In this document: positions 33,888 to 42,466 of the stretch, one piece after another
How positions within the stretch are numbered: position 1 is the first letter of the stretch
How the letters are laid out: each line of letters starts with the position of its first letter
Program-made: the position numbers and the translations under genes
Source: Haemophilus sp. HMSC068C11
GTDB lineage: Bacteria > Pseudomonadota > Gammaproteobacteria > Enterobacterales > Pasteurellaceae
Assembly: GCF_001815355.1 (NCBI RefSeq)
Contig: NZ_KV820375.1
Span: 186,001 to 250,000 of the forward strand
Length of the DNA: 64,000 bases
Direction of reading: 5' to 3'
The notes under the pieces: generated by a model
Databases searched by the model: none
The model's input: only the letters and a program-made list of their open reading frames with translations
What the model was told of the DNA's origin: nothing

Positions 33888-35264
33888 TCACTGTAAAGCG
33901 AGTGTTCTCTGCGTAAAACAAAGATATTTTTTGTTCTTTTTCCTATCTATGGTGGCATCAGGGTAATACCCCTTAAGCTCTTCATCACTTAATCGAGATT
34001 TAAAACCACAGAGTTCAAGCTTTTTCTTTATTTCAGAAAAAGGAATTTCAAAACGCTTATTATTAGCTATTTGATCAGCTATGTATTTCTCAATAAGCTC
34101 TTTCCTTTCACCCGCTTCCTCTTTAACTTTTCTCGTTTTTTTAGTCCCTATTGGAGACTCATTATTCCCTCCTGGTGAACCAAGAAAAACAAAGTCATCA
34201 TCATTTAAACTTTCAGTTATATTTTCTTCCTCCGCAGAAGTAAAAATACTCAACTTTCTACTAAAATAATACTGATCATAAATATATTTATAGCCAAAAA
34301 AATAAGCAAATAGAATTACTGCAAAATAAAAATTCTCTTTATACTTTTTCATCTCTCTAATCTTATTTGAATCCATTAGCGATGTTTTCGATAAGTCATT
34401 ATTACCAATCATCTCTCCTTTTAAAAATAAGAAAATAGGTGTAATAACATAAAAATCAAATCCATCAATTTTAGATTTTTCTATATACTTTTCCTGTTTT
34501 TTAATAAAATTAAAAATAAGCTTAAAAGAATTTCTATCCTCTTTTGGAACAGTCGATAAGCATTTAAAAACCTCACTATTCGCTGTAATCTGTGCAATTT
34601 TTTCAGGTGAGAAATCCTCCTTATTTTCCTGCTTAAAACAGAAATAGAATGTCAGGATTGCAATTGTATCTTGGAAATAACCTAATTTTGTTGGTTCATA
34701 GTATTCAGTTCTATCATATGCATAAAGATAATCAAGGTAGTTACCTCGATAAATTTCATTAGGCTTCTGTCTTGCAAATCGACGTTCAATTGCCTTATCT
34801 AAATTCTCAATTCCTAATCTATCTAAATAAGGTTCATAACTTACTTCTATATCACATAATGACCATAGCATGGAAATTGCTTTTTTTCGTTCTTTCTTAT
34901 CTAATTCCCGTTCTAGTTTTTCAATTTCAACATGATTAAAAAATGGCATAGATAATTGAATTCTTGGATCAATTTTTTGGCTAATAGAGAGTCTGGCATT
35001 TTCAGTTAATGGATAGATTGCCTTAATCTGTTGAATATCAATATTTTGCTTTTCAAAACCACTTTGAGCAACTATATGAAAAACTAAATATTCTTCATCA
35101 TATTCAAAGGGTATATTTAAAAACTCCTTAAAAATATTAATTTTTTCTTTTGATGTTATTTTACCTTCAAAAGGCATCATCTGCGATGAGTGTAACTGAA
35201 TATAACCAAAACGATACCAAAAAGTAAATTGGCTTCGTAATAAGATACAAAGGTAGTTTTTCAT
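33888..35264 (-). CDS. Orphan protein, third gene of the Hsp70/helicase cassette
   Basis: A 458-residue protein I do not recognise. The first 30 residues are partly hydrophobic; a second possible start is MMPFEGKI at residue 29. The middle is rich in aromatic and charged residues (YRGNYLDYLYAYDRTEYYEP). Hydrophobic stretches occur at about 210, 280 and 330 (FYFAVILFAYFFGYKYIY). A linker with SPGGNNESPIG leads to a basic C-terminal region (about 385-458) that may be a small nucleic-acid- or protein-binding domain. The overall layout loosely recalls TerB-N/TerB-C proteins, but no diagnostic motif is visible. Base composition is AT-rich. It starts 18 bases after the helicase and is probably co-transcribed. 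Confidence 0.8.
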   Translation of the reverse strand: MKNYLCILLRSQFTFWYRFGYIQLHSSQMMPFEGKITSKEKINIFKEFLNIPFEYDEEYLVFHIVAQSGFEKQNIDIQQIKAIYPLTENARLSISQKIDPRIQLSMPFFNHVEIEKLERELDKKERKKAISMLWSLCDIEVSYEPYLDRLGIENLDKAIERRFARQKPNEIYRGNYLDYLYAYDRTEYYEPTKLGYFQDTIAILTFYFCFKQENKEDFSPEKIAQITANSEVFKCLSTVPKEDRNSFKLIFNFIKKQEKYIEKSKIDGFDFYVITPIFLFLKGEMIGNNDLSKTSLMDSNKIREMKKYKENFYFAVILFAYFFGYKYIYDQYYFSRKLSIFTSAEEENITESLNDDDFVFLGSPGGNNESPIGTKKTRKVKEEAGERKELIEKYIADQIANNKRFEIPFSEIKKKLELCGFKSRLSDEELKGYYPDATIDRKKNKKYLCFTQRTLALQ

Positions 35265-35282
35265 TCTGAGCTTTCTCTATGA

Positions 35283-36494
35283 TTAAAAATCAAAATCAAA
35301 TGGATTAGATGACAATGAAGTTTCAGGGGTTAAAATTTCACTAATATAAATTGAACGACAGCTATCAGATAAATTACTTAATAACGGATTTAAGTTATAA
35401 ATATAGCTTAGGTATAAGTTTTTCTTACTACGAGTCATTGCCACCATAAACAATGTCTTTAACTTCTCTTCGTTATACTTGTCAGAGGGAAACCACATAT
35501 TACCCTCATCAAGCATCGGTAAAAAAACGTTATCAAAATCTAATCCTTTTGAACTATGATAAGTCATTAAAATAATTTTTTGGGCGTCACTAGCTTCAAT
35601 CAAACTTCCTACACCATTACCAATATAGTGTAACCGGATATTATGTTTATCTAAATGTTCATTAAGTTGCTCATAATCGACTTTGCCATACTTATCATTA
35701 CTTTCATTCCATTTTTCAATACTATTTTGCGAAAGTACTTCATTAGCAAACTCTGTTATTAATTTTCGATGAGGAAATAAGATTACGACGCTATCTCCTA
35801 CATTCACTGCTTTTAACGCTTCTTGATAAACATATTTTATTTCCTGAGTTAAATTATCTGCTTTAGCTAGCCTAACATTCACATCTTGTTTGGTTAAGTC
35901 CCTTTTGGCTCTCCAAATATTCATCTCTGGTAGAAGTTTTTCAACTAAGCCAATCACACTTTTTGTTAAACGATGAATAATATTTAAATTGAACGGTCTA
36001 GCTGAAAGTAGCGGTTCAATTTCACCCCACTTTACTACTGGATAATCTAGACCTGGCGCTTTATCATAAATAGATTGATTAGCATCTCCTGCAACAATTA
36101 CACGTTTTCCCCAGCTCTTCATTAAAGCTAACATTTCACCAGGTAAATCCTGAACTTCATCACAAAAAATATAATCAAACCAATATATGTAAGTTTTATC
36201 GTACAAAGCTTTTCTAAATTGGAAATATGTCATTACTGGAACCTTTTGCTTAATATTAAGCTCCTTTATTCCTGCTTCAAACATTGCAATTAAAGAATGG
36301 GTAAAAACAATAATACAAACGTTAGCCTCTGGCTCTTTTTGTAAAACCTCCCTTAATTTATGTAAAAGTAACACCGATTTTCCACTACCAGCAAAACCTT
36401 TAATCCAAATATTACCTTCTTTTTTACTTTCAATATTAATAAAATCTCGTTGATCAGGATCTAATTGATCTTCACGAATCATCCAACTACTCAT
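35283..36494 (-). CDS. Superfamily 1 (UvrD/Rep-like) helicase
   Basis: A 403-residue SF1 helicase core. Motifs in order are a Q-like LDPDQRDFI (11-19), Walker A GFAGSGKS (33-40), Walker B FCDEVQDLP (110-118), motif III GDANQSIY (136-143) and motif IV-like NIIHRLTKS. Motif V is TYHSSKGLDFDNVFLP (311-326) and motif VI is FMVAMTRSKKNLYLSY (349-364). It is much shorter than UvrD or Rep (about 720) and lacks their inserted 1B and 2B domains and any visible nuclease or NERD domain. A strong AAGGAG precedes the start. It lies 10 bases after the Hsp70 gene and 18 before the orphan gene, so it is the middle of one operon. No uptake sequences. Confidence 0.92.
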   Translation of the reverse strand: MSSWMIREDQLDPDQRDFINIESKKEGNIWIKGFAGSGKSVLLLHKLREVLQKEPEANVCIIVFTHSLIAMFEAGIKELNIKQKVPVMTYFQFRKALYDKTYIYWFDYIFCDEVQDLPGEMLALMKSWGKRVIVAGDANQSIYDKAPGLDYPVVKWGEIEPLLSARPFNLNIIHRLTKSVIGLVEKLLPEMNIWRAKRDLTKQDVNVRLAKADNLTQEIKYVYQEALKAVNVGDSVVILFPHRKLITEFANEVLSQNSIEKWNESNDKYGKVDYEQLNEHLDKHNIRLHYIGNGVGSLIEASDAQKIILMTYHSSKGLDFDNVFLPMLDEGNMWFPSDKYNEEKLKTLFMVAMTRSKKNLYLSYIYNLNPLLSNLSDSCRSIYISEILTPETSLSSNPFDFDF

Positions 36495-36504
36495 CCTTGG
36501 CTCC

Positions 36505-38913
36505 TTATAATGTAGTTATATCTGAACTAAATTTGGAAGATGCAAGGTTATTTTTATTATATAAACGCTCTTCTAATGTTTCGTCTGGTTTTGAATTTCT
36601 TACTTCATTCGCAAAATCATGGTGGCCTAAATAACTAGCTATGGATGCTAACCAATCATAACCATTATCAGATAGGCAGTTTCTTTCAAACCTCTCTTTG
36701 AATAAAGAAAAAGATCTTTCTATCATTTCTTTCCCTTTCGGGTTATTTTCCTTTTCCAGTAATTTACCTAACTCATATAGTGCAACTGGATTATCTTTAT
36801 TTAGAGAAATAGCATCTTCTAATGCATCTCTATACTTTCCTGGATGAATATATTTAATTGTCAGTGCAAAATTACTTGCTGTAGTAGAGTTTCTATTCAT
36901 TTTATAAGCTTTTTCAGAATACTCTAACTGCTTACTATCAAAACCAGCACGATCATATAACAAGGCTATTTGGTTTAAATTTATTTTATTTGGATAGAGC
37001 TCATTTTGTAATTCTAATGTTTCTGCTGCTCGTAAATAATTGCCTGCTTTTTCATAGGCTTCTACTAAAGTAGATAAGCTCTTTTCAGTCGGTTTTCCTC
37101 CATTCCTTAATGTTTGTAAATTAGCTTCACGTTCTGCTGCTAAAATAATTCGTTCTGCTGAAGAAAGTTCTTTATTAGCGAATGGATTCATAGGCTCAAC
37201 AGAAATACTCTTTCCTGCCGCAGTAGCTTTTACTATTAATAATTTATCTGTATTGATCTCAATTTCTAGTTTTATAGGTGTATTAGCATCAAAACCGCTT
37301 AAACTATCTGAATTGATTTTTATGTTATAGAGAATTTTATTGACATTACCCAAACAAATTGGCAATTCAATCGTTTTTTGTCCTTGTTGAGTAACTAAAT
37401 CATCAACTACAATTTTTTCACATGGAATATGTGTACCAGCTCTTAATAAAACTTTTGGTAAATTATTTCTTGTTATTACTAATAATGGCTCACTTGTAAT
37501 TGGTTGAATAATATTTTTTCCAAAACCATTATAAATCAAAGAATGAATCGCAGCTCCAGCAGAAACATGGGTTTGTAATTCTCTTGGAATTAATAAATCT
37601 GAATCTTTAAAATATTCATTTAATTTAGATTGAAGATAAGGGTTCTTGCTACTTCCCCCAATAAAAAGTACATAATCAATTTGCTCATTACTTAAATTAG
37701 CTTTTTCTAAAGCGGTATTAATTGAGCTAAAAATATTGTTAAATTCTTCATCAGAATAATTTGAGTAATATGCAGACAAACGGTTTTGATCTAAGAAATG
37801 CTTCATTATCTCAGCAAATTGAACATAACTTAATTTCGCCTGTGAGAGAAAAAGCTGACCACATCGGGTATCAATAGTTAAATTAGCATTAACAACTTCT
37901 ATTTTTTTACTAAAAGCTAGTTCTGGTAATTCAAACTGATTCATTTGTAATGCCACTTTTTCACAGATTTGTATTTTTAATTGTTCGGCAAATTTAAGTA
38001 GTTGGTTTATTATGCGTTTTTTTTCTGGAGTGCGAAAATTCTCTTCATCTTGATTATTATCAGCTAAAAGTTGAGGGAGCAAATAATCCGTAGCAATTAA
38101 TCGGTCAATATCATCCCCTCCTAGTTTTTCAAACTTAGAAATAGATAAATTTTTAGAGTAAACGCCGTTGATATCCTTCCCTAATTCCAATATAGATACA
38201 TCACAAGTTCCAGCACCAAAATCAAAAACTAATATTGTTGGATTATCATCATCTGGCAAAAGCAATGGGTACCCTTCATTAACTGATGCTTGAACAAAGC
38301 TTAAAAATGCAGCATTGGGTTCATCTATTAATGCTTGTTTATTTAATGAAATATCATTTTCAGCGAGGGCATCTATTAATTCCTTACGTTGGTTAGCCTC
38401 AAAAGAAGCAGGAATACTGACCGCATACTGTACATTAGCAGGCAAACTATTTTGTTGAATGTATCGATCGATTTGAACTTTAAGGTATTTAAAAAAAAGT
38501 TTTACTGCATCTTTTGGGTTCAGCAATGGAAATGGGGTATTCTGCCCAAGTTCACTATTGAAGTATTTAGCACCAACATCCTCACCTAACTCCATTTTGA
38601 AGGAATACCAAACATTTGCACCCTTTTTTAACCGATACTTAAGATCTGCGGCACCTTTACCTATTAATAATTGTTGATTATACCAAGCAATTACTGTAGG
38701 AACTTTTTCTGATGACATTACTGCCCCATCAGCAAACTTTTGATTCATCCAAACCGGAGTAACTTGAATTCCTTTAGAATCTCGTAAAGCAACTGAAACT
38801 ACGGTTGTAGATGTTCCAAAATCAATCCCAACGAAAGTCATTTGATTAGGATCTGAAAGTGTATTTTTTTGTACTGAAGGGAATAAGCTTTGAATACTGA
38901 TATCAGTTGCCAT
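36505..38913 (-). CDS. Hsp70-like chaperone with C-terminal TPR region
   Basis: An 802-residue protein with a full Hsp70 nucleotide-binding domain. Phosphate 1 is VGIDFGTSTTVVS (28-40), the connect motif is LIDEPNAAFLSF (195-206), phosphate 2 is VFDFGAGTCDVS (229-240), GGDDID is at 265-270, and the adenosine motif is VLFIGGSSKNPYLQ (415-428). A beta substrate-binding domain spans about 475-575. Instead of a complete lid and EEVD-type tail, it ends with about 190 residues of TPR-like helices (AYEKAGNYLRAAETL, ALYELGKLLE). It is not DnaK, HscA or HscC. AAGGAG is 8 bases before the ATG. First gene of the cassette, so probably its ATP-driven sensor or assembly factor; that role is inference. Confidence 0.93.
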   Translation of the reverse strand: MATDISIQSLFPSVQKNTLSDPNQMTFVGIDFGTSTTVVSVALRDSKGIQVTPVWMNQKFADGAVMSSEKVPTVIAWYNQQLLIGKGAADLKYRLKKGANVWYSFKMELGEDVGAKYFNSELGQNTPFPLLNPKDAVKLFFKYLKVQIDRYIQQNSLPANVQYAVSIPASFEANQRKELIDALAENDISLNKQALIDEPNAAFLSFVQASVNEGYPLLLPDDDNPTILVFDFGAGTCDVSILELGKDINGVYSKNLSISKFEKLGGDDIDRLIATDYLLPQLLADNNQDEENFRTPEKKRIINQLLKFAEQLKIQICEKVALQMNQFELPELAFSKKIEVVNANLTIDTRCGQLFLSQAKLSYVQFAEIMKHFLDQNRLSAYYSNYSDEEFNNIFSSINTALEKANLSNEQIDYVLFIGGSSKNPYLQSKLNEYFKDSDLLIPRELQTHVSAGAAIHSLIYNGFGKNIIQPITSEPLLVITRNNLPKVLLRAGTHIPCEKIVVDDLVTQQGQKTIELPICLGNVNKILYNIKINSDSLSGFDANTPIKLEIEINTDKLLIVKATAAGKSISVEPMNPFANKELSSAERIILAAEREANLQTLRNGGKPTEKSLSTLVEAYEKAGNYLRAAETLELQNELYPNKINLNQIALLYDRAGFDSKQLEYSEKAYKMNRNSTTASNFALTIKYIHPGKYRDALEDAISLNKDNPVALYELGKLLEKENNPKGKEMIERSFSLFKERFERNCLSDNGYDWLASIASYLGHHDFANEVRNSKPDETLEERLYNKNNLASSKFSSDITTL

Positions 38914-39180
38914 CTACATGACTCCTTATTACTAACTTTAAAACAACTTGAGATTTAACATAAAATCAACAATACATTTAATACATATAAATTTTTGAAT
39001 ACGCTACAGAAAATCTCTAAATAAAACTATTAAATAATACCTAAAATATTGTAACTTTAAAACATCATTTAGCTTTCATACATTCATTAAATAATTATTA
39101 AAATTTAATATTTAGAGTTATGTACACATTAGTATCTTGTAGTATTTCCTAAATCTAATACAGGGAACGTAAGGAAATAC
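38914..39180 (-). promoter_or_regulatory. AT-rich upstream region of the Hsp70 cassette
   Basis: This 267-base stretch is very AT-rich, has no gene and should hold the cassette promoter. At its far end, directly against the bolA stop codon, is a perfect 9-bp inverted repeat GTATTTCCT/AGGAAATAC (39142-39150 with 39172-39180) around 21 bases. It may be a bolA terminator or mark the insertion boundary. Confidence 0.5.
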
Positions 39181-39492
39181 TTACTGTCCAACACCAAGAC
39201 AATTTGGTGATTTTGGAAATGCTTCACCTAGGCTTTCCCATTCGCTTTTTGTATAAAGGTGAAGCGCTAATGCGTGAATGCCATTTTTTAAATCATCGGC
39301 AAAAAGTTGGTAAAGTTTTTGGTGGCGTTGCACCTTGCGCATGCCTTCAAAAGCATCGCTGACAATCACTAATTTAAAATGAGAATCAGCCCCTCGACCG
39401 GAACTGTGCATATGGCTTTCATTTTCCACGGTGGCAAAGTGCGGTTGAAATTTGGCTTGAATTCTCTCTAATAATTCTTGCTGTTTTGACAT
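39181..39492 (-). CDS. bolA: BolA family protein
   Basis: A 103-residue protein with the BolA fold. Motifs are ESHMHSSGRGADSHFKLVIVSDAFEGM, with the conserved histidine and serine pattern, and RHQKLYQLFADDLKNGIHALALHLYTKSEW. BolA proteins bind monothiol glutaredoxins and [2Fe-2S] clusters and affect stress morphology and transcription. The ATG at 39492 is preferred over 39522 because AGGGAG lies 8 bases upstream and MSKQQELLERI matches the family start. It is divergent from yajG, as in other gamma-proteobacteria. An uptake sequence lies near 39436. Confidence 0.95.
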   Translation of the reverse strand: MSKQQELLERIQAKFQPHFATVENESHMHSSGRGADSHFKLVIVSDAFEGMRKVQRHQKLYQLFADDLKNGIHALALHLYTKSEWESLGEAFPKSPNCLGVGQ

Positions 39493-39576
39493 AAATAAAC
39501 TCCCTAACTTTTTGCTATACATTCAGCGTTAAGTTTGTAAGAATAACACAAATTAACCTAATTCAATGAGGAAATT

Positions 39577-40176
39577 ATGAAAGTAACAAACAAAATCAAA
39601 GCATTATCAACAATGACGTTGGCCGCTGCGACATTATTTTTAGCGGGTTGTCAAGCGCAATCTAATACCTTAACTTTTGCGCCTCAATCTCCGACTGCAT
39701 CAATGAATATTAACCAATCAGCAGTGGTAACAGTTAATACTCGCGATTCTCGTCCACAACAAGAAATTGCAACTTATACTAAATCAGGCGAGCTAATTAA
39801 ATTAAATGCATCACCAAGCGTTACTCAACTTTTCCAACAAGTGATGCAACAAAATTTAGTTAGTAAAGGTTTCCGTATCGGACAAGCGAATAATGCGAAT
39901 GCTGGCGTAACTGTTGATGTGAAAGAATTCAACGCTAAAGTAGAGCAAGGTAATTTACGTTATACCTTAAACAGTAAAATTCAAGCGGTGGTTTATGTAC
40001 AAGGTCCACGCGGACAATACAACAAAACCTTTAATGCGACCCGTTCACAATCTGGCGCATTTAATGCGAGCAATGATGAAATTCAAAAAGTGTTAGGCGA
40101 AACCTTCAAAGATATTGTTAATAATATTTATCAAGATCAAGAAGTTACTAACGCCATTAATCAATATACCAATTAA
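39577..40176 (+). CDS. yajG: YajG family lipoprotein
   Basis: A 199-residue lipoprotein with a signal peptide and lipobox FLAGC (C25). The mature part resembles YajG, including [21 protein letters not shown] and a C-terminal [16 protein letters not shown]. The function is not known. Its place divergent from bolA matches E. coli. It lies upstream of corA, separated by a long structured leader. Confidence 0.87.
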   Translation: MKVTNKIKALSTMTLAAATLFLAGCQAQSNTLTFAPQSPTASMNINQSAVVTVNTRDSRPQQEIATYTKSGELIKLNASPSVTQLFQQVMQQNLVSKGFRIGQANNANAGVTVDVKEFNAKVEQGNLRYTLNSKIQAVVYVQGPRGQYNKTFNATRSQSGAFNASNDEIQKVLGETFKDIVNNIYQDQEVTNAINQYTN

Positions 40177-40489
40177 TTAAAAAGTGCCGTGTCCTTTTCA
40201 ATAATCACTTGACGAATACGCCTTTCAAGCGTAACATTCGACCGATTTTTTAACGAGAAGGACACACACTTTGGACAGTCATAGTCGATACCGAATATCG
40301 CTCTAGACTCTCGCCTCTTATCAGCGAGAGCTCGCTGGTAATCAATTTACCTTTCTTCGGCATCTTTTATCGAACGAAACCCATTTTAAAACATACAAAA
40401 ATTTGACCGCACTTTTCTCTAGTGCCAATTTCGTTTGATCTTTTTTTGTTCACAGTTGGATCTTCATAATCCCAAAAGGAGTATGACCA
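40177..40489 (+). promoter_or_regulatory. Structured 5' leader of corA; no gene
   Basis: This 313-base gap can fold extensively. A long imperfect outer stem pairs AAAGTGCCGTGTCCTTTTC (40181-40199) with GAGAAGGACACACACTTT (40255-40272). It encloses a hairpin CGAAT-ACGC/GCGT-ATTCG (40213-40240). Downstream are CGATA/TATCG (40286-40300) and CTCTCGC/GCGAGAG (40308-40330). The last competes with AGCGA/TCGCT (40323-40336), so alternative folds are possible. Also present is an uptake sequence near 40407. Magnesium-responsive leaders are known before corA/mgtA genes in enterobacteria, so a sensing role is plausible but unproven. Confidence 0.5.
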
Positions 40490-41437
40490 ATGATTAACGC
40501 TTTTGCCATTAACGATTCCCGCTTGCTTCGTATTGATGACGAACCAGCCGATCTCAGCTCTGCCATTTGGTTAGATTTGCTGGAGCCGACAGGGGAAGAA
40601 CGTGAAATGTTGCAAGAAGGCTTAGGACAAAGTCTCGCCTCATTCCTCGAATTGGAAGATATCGAAGCGTCCGCACGTTTCTTCGAAGACGAAGATGGCT
40701 TGCACTTGCACTCATTCTTCTATTGTGAAGACGAAGAAAACTACGCAGATCTCGCAAGCGTGGCATTTACTATTCGTGATGGCCGCCTATTTACCCTACG
40801 TGATCGTGAATTGCCGGCATTCCGTTTATATCGTATGCGTTCTCGTAGCCAGCGCTTATTCGAATGTAATGCATATGAAGTCTTACTCGACTTATTTGAA
40901 ACCAAAATTGAGCAATTAGCCGATGTTATCGAAAACGTTTATGCGGATTTGGAAAAATTAAGTCGCGTAATTTTAAACGGTACGCAAGATGAAGCTTTCG
41001 ATGAAGCCTTAAATACCCTAACAGAACAAGAAGATACCAGTTCTAAAGTGCGTTTGTGTTTGATGGATACACAACGTGCATTGGGTTTCTTGGTACGTAA
41101 AACGCGCTTGCCGCCAAACCAGTTAGAACAAGCACGAGAAATCTTACGAGATATTGAATCCTTGCAACCGCATAATGAGTCTTTGTTCCAAAAAGTAAAC
41201 TTTTTAATGCAGGCGGCAATGGGTTATATTAATATCGAGCAGAATAAAATCATGAAATTCTTCTCGGTCGTATCGGTTATGTTCCTACCGGCAACACTTG
41301 TCGCATCTACTTACGGAATGAACTTTGAATTTATGCCGGAGATCCATTTTAAATATGGTTATCCAATGGCTATTGGATTAATGATTGGTGCGGCGCTTAC
41401 GCCTTATATCTATTTCAAACGGAAAGGTTGGTTATAA
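40490..41437 (+). CDS. corA: Magnesium/cobalt transporter CorA
   Basis: A 315-residue CorA channel for Mg2+ (also Co2+ and Ni2+). A long cytoplasmic funnel with acidic stretches ([24 protein letters not shown]) precedes two C-terminal membrane helices. The signature YGMNF is followed by [13 protein letters not shown], and the end is basic (YFKRKGWL). The start at 40490 is chosen because AAGGAG lies 9 bases upstream. A closer ATG at 40483 opens only a five-codon frame ending in TAA across the corA start. It overlaps yggT by one base (TAATG). Confidence 0.97.
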   Translation: MINAFAINDSRLLRIDDEPADLSSAIWLDLLEPTGEEREMLQEGLGQSLASFLELEDIEASARFFEDEDGLHLHSFFYCEDEENYADLASVAFTIRDGRLFTLRDRELPAFRLYRMRSRSQRLFECNAYEVLLDLFETKIEQLADVIENVYADLEKLSRVILNGTQDEAFDEALNTLTEQEDTSSKVRLCLMDTQRALGFLVRKTRLPPNQLEQAREILRDIESLQPHNESLFQKVNFLMQAAMGYINIEQNKIMKFFSVVSVMFLPATLVASTYGMNFEFMPEIHFKYGYPMAIGLMIGAALTPYIYFKRKGWL

Positions 41438-41982
41438 TGGAAATTTCCCAAACTGCATTATTTTTAGGATCGATTATCGATCTGTATTGTTTAGTGTTAA
41501 TTTTACGCGTATGGCTCCCCTTAGCGAACGTGGATTATTACAATCCCATTTCTCAATTTACGCTGAAATTTACCCAACCGGTTATTGCACCATTACGTAA
41601 AGTTTTTCCTGTGGTGAAAAAAGTAGAAACTGCTGCTCTGGTTCTAGTTTTCTTGCTTTGCGGACTAAAATCGATTCTCTTTGGCGGATTAAATCTCAGT
41701 TTCTTCTTACTTTTGGGTATATTGGGGCTAATTAAAAATATCGGAGTGGCCATTTTCTATGTGTTAATCGCCGGTGCAATTTTAAGTTGGTTTAATCGTG
41801 GCAATAATCCTGCATTCTATGCGTTATATCAACTTACCGAACCATTATTGAAACCCATTAAACGCATTTTACCAACTGTGGGCGTGATTGATTTTTCACC
41901 GATGGTTATTGCCATTATCCTGTTATTTTTGAATAATCTCTTTTACGATTACTTTAACCTTTTATGGGCAATTGCTGCGTAA
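41437..41982 (+). CDS. yggT: YggT family membrane protein
   Basis: A 181-residue protein with two YggT repeats, each with two hydrophobic helices. Motifs are LILRVWLPLANVDYYNPISQFTLKFTQPVIAPLRKVFP and FNRGNNPAFYALYQLTEPLLKPIKRILP. YggT proteins are linked to osmotic stress tolerance and cell division-related membrane organisation in some bacteria. The ATG overlaps the corA stop as TAATG and has GGAAAGG 10 bases upstream. It is followed by a hairpin and yggU. Confidence 0.92.
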   Translation: MEISQTALFLGSIIDLYCLVLILRVWLPLANVDYYNPISQFTLKFTQPVIAPLRKVFPVVKKVETAALVLVFLLCGLKSILFGGLNLSFFLLLGILGLIKNIGVAIFYVLIAGAILSWFNRGNNPAFYALYQLTEPLLKPIKRILPTVGVIDFSPMVIAIILLFLNNLFYDYFNLLWAIAA

Positions 41983-42009
41983 AGTGCAGGTAAAAATAAC
42001 ATTATTTTT

Positions 42010-42035
42010 TCGGGCTGGATTTTCCAGCCCTTATT
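42010..42035 (+). terminator. Hairpin between yggT and yggU
   Basis: The stem GGGCTGG/CCAGCCC (42012-42018 with 42024-42030) has a short T-poor tail TTATTG, so termination may be partial. Confidence 0.65.
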
Positions 42036-42060
42036 GTAAATATGGTAAGTAAATTTAGTT

Positions 42061-42348
42061 ATGTCAGCAATCGAACAAACGCCTGAAGGGCTACGTCTCA
42101 AAATCATTCTGCAACCCAAAGCCAGTAAAGATCAAATTGTGGGATTACATAATGACGAACTCAAAATCACGATCACCGCGCCACCTGTTGATGGTCAAGC
42201 CAATGCTCACTTGCTGAAATTTTTGAGTAAAGCATTCAAAGTACCTAAGAGCTCAATAGTTCTTGAAAAAGGTGAATTAAACCGACATAAACAAGTTTGG
42301 ATTCCTTCGCCTAAATTAATTCCATCTGAAATTCAAAATCTCTTATAA
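42061..42348 (+). CDS. yggU: YggU/DUF167 family protein
   Basis: A 95-residue protein of the DUF167 (UPF0235) family with the motifs [46 protein letters not shown] and [15 protein letters not shown]. The fold is known but the function is not. It commonly follows yggT, as here. The ATG lies about 78 bases after yggT. Confidence 0.93.
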   Translation: MSAIEQTPEGLRLKIILQPKASKDQIVGLHNDELKITITAPPVDGQANAHLLKFLSKAFKVPKSSIVLEKGELNRHKQVWIPSPKLIPSEIQNLL

Positions 42349-42466
42349 AATCAGCAAAAAAATCACCGCACTTTCTACCAATTTTCCCTGTTTTACGCTA
42401 TCCTATATCACATTTTACAAAGCAAAATATGCCGCAAAGTGCGGTCAAAATTTAAGGTGATTTTCT

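Noticed and set aside
36505-38913. Hsp70-like gene as dnaK, hscA or hscC
   Set aside because: The TPR-like C-terminus, absence of a normal lid and EEVD-like end, and helicase operon context do not fit these chaperones.
40483-40497. Five-codon frame ATG ACC AAT GAT TAA across the corA start
   Set aside because: Only two bases separate it from the Shine-Dalgarno, too close for efficient initiation; kept only as a note under the leader.
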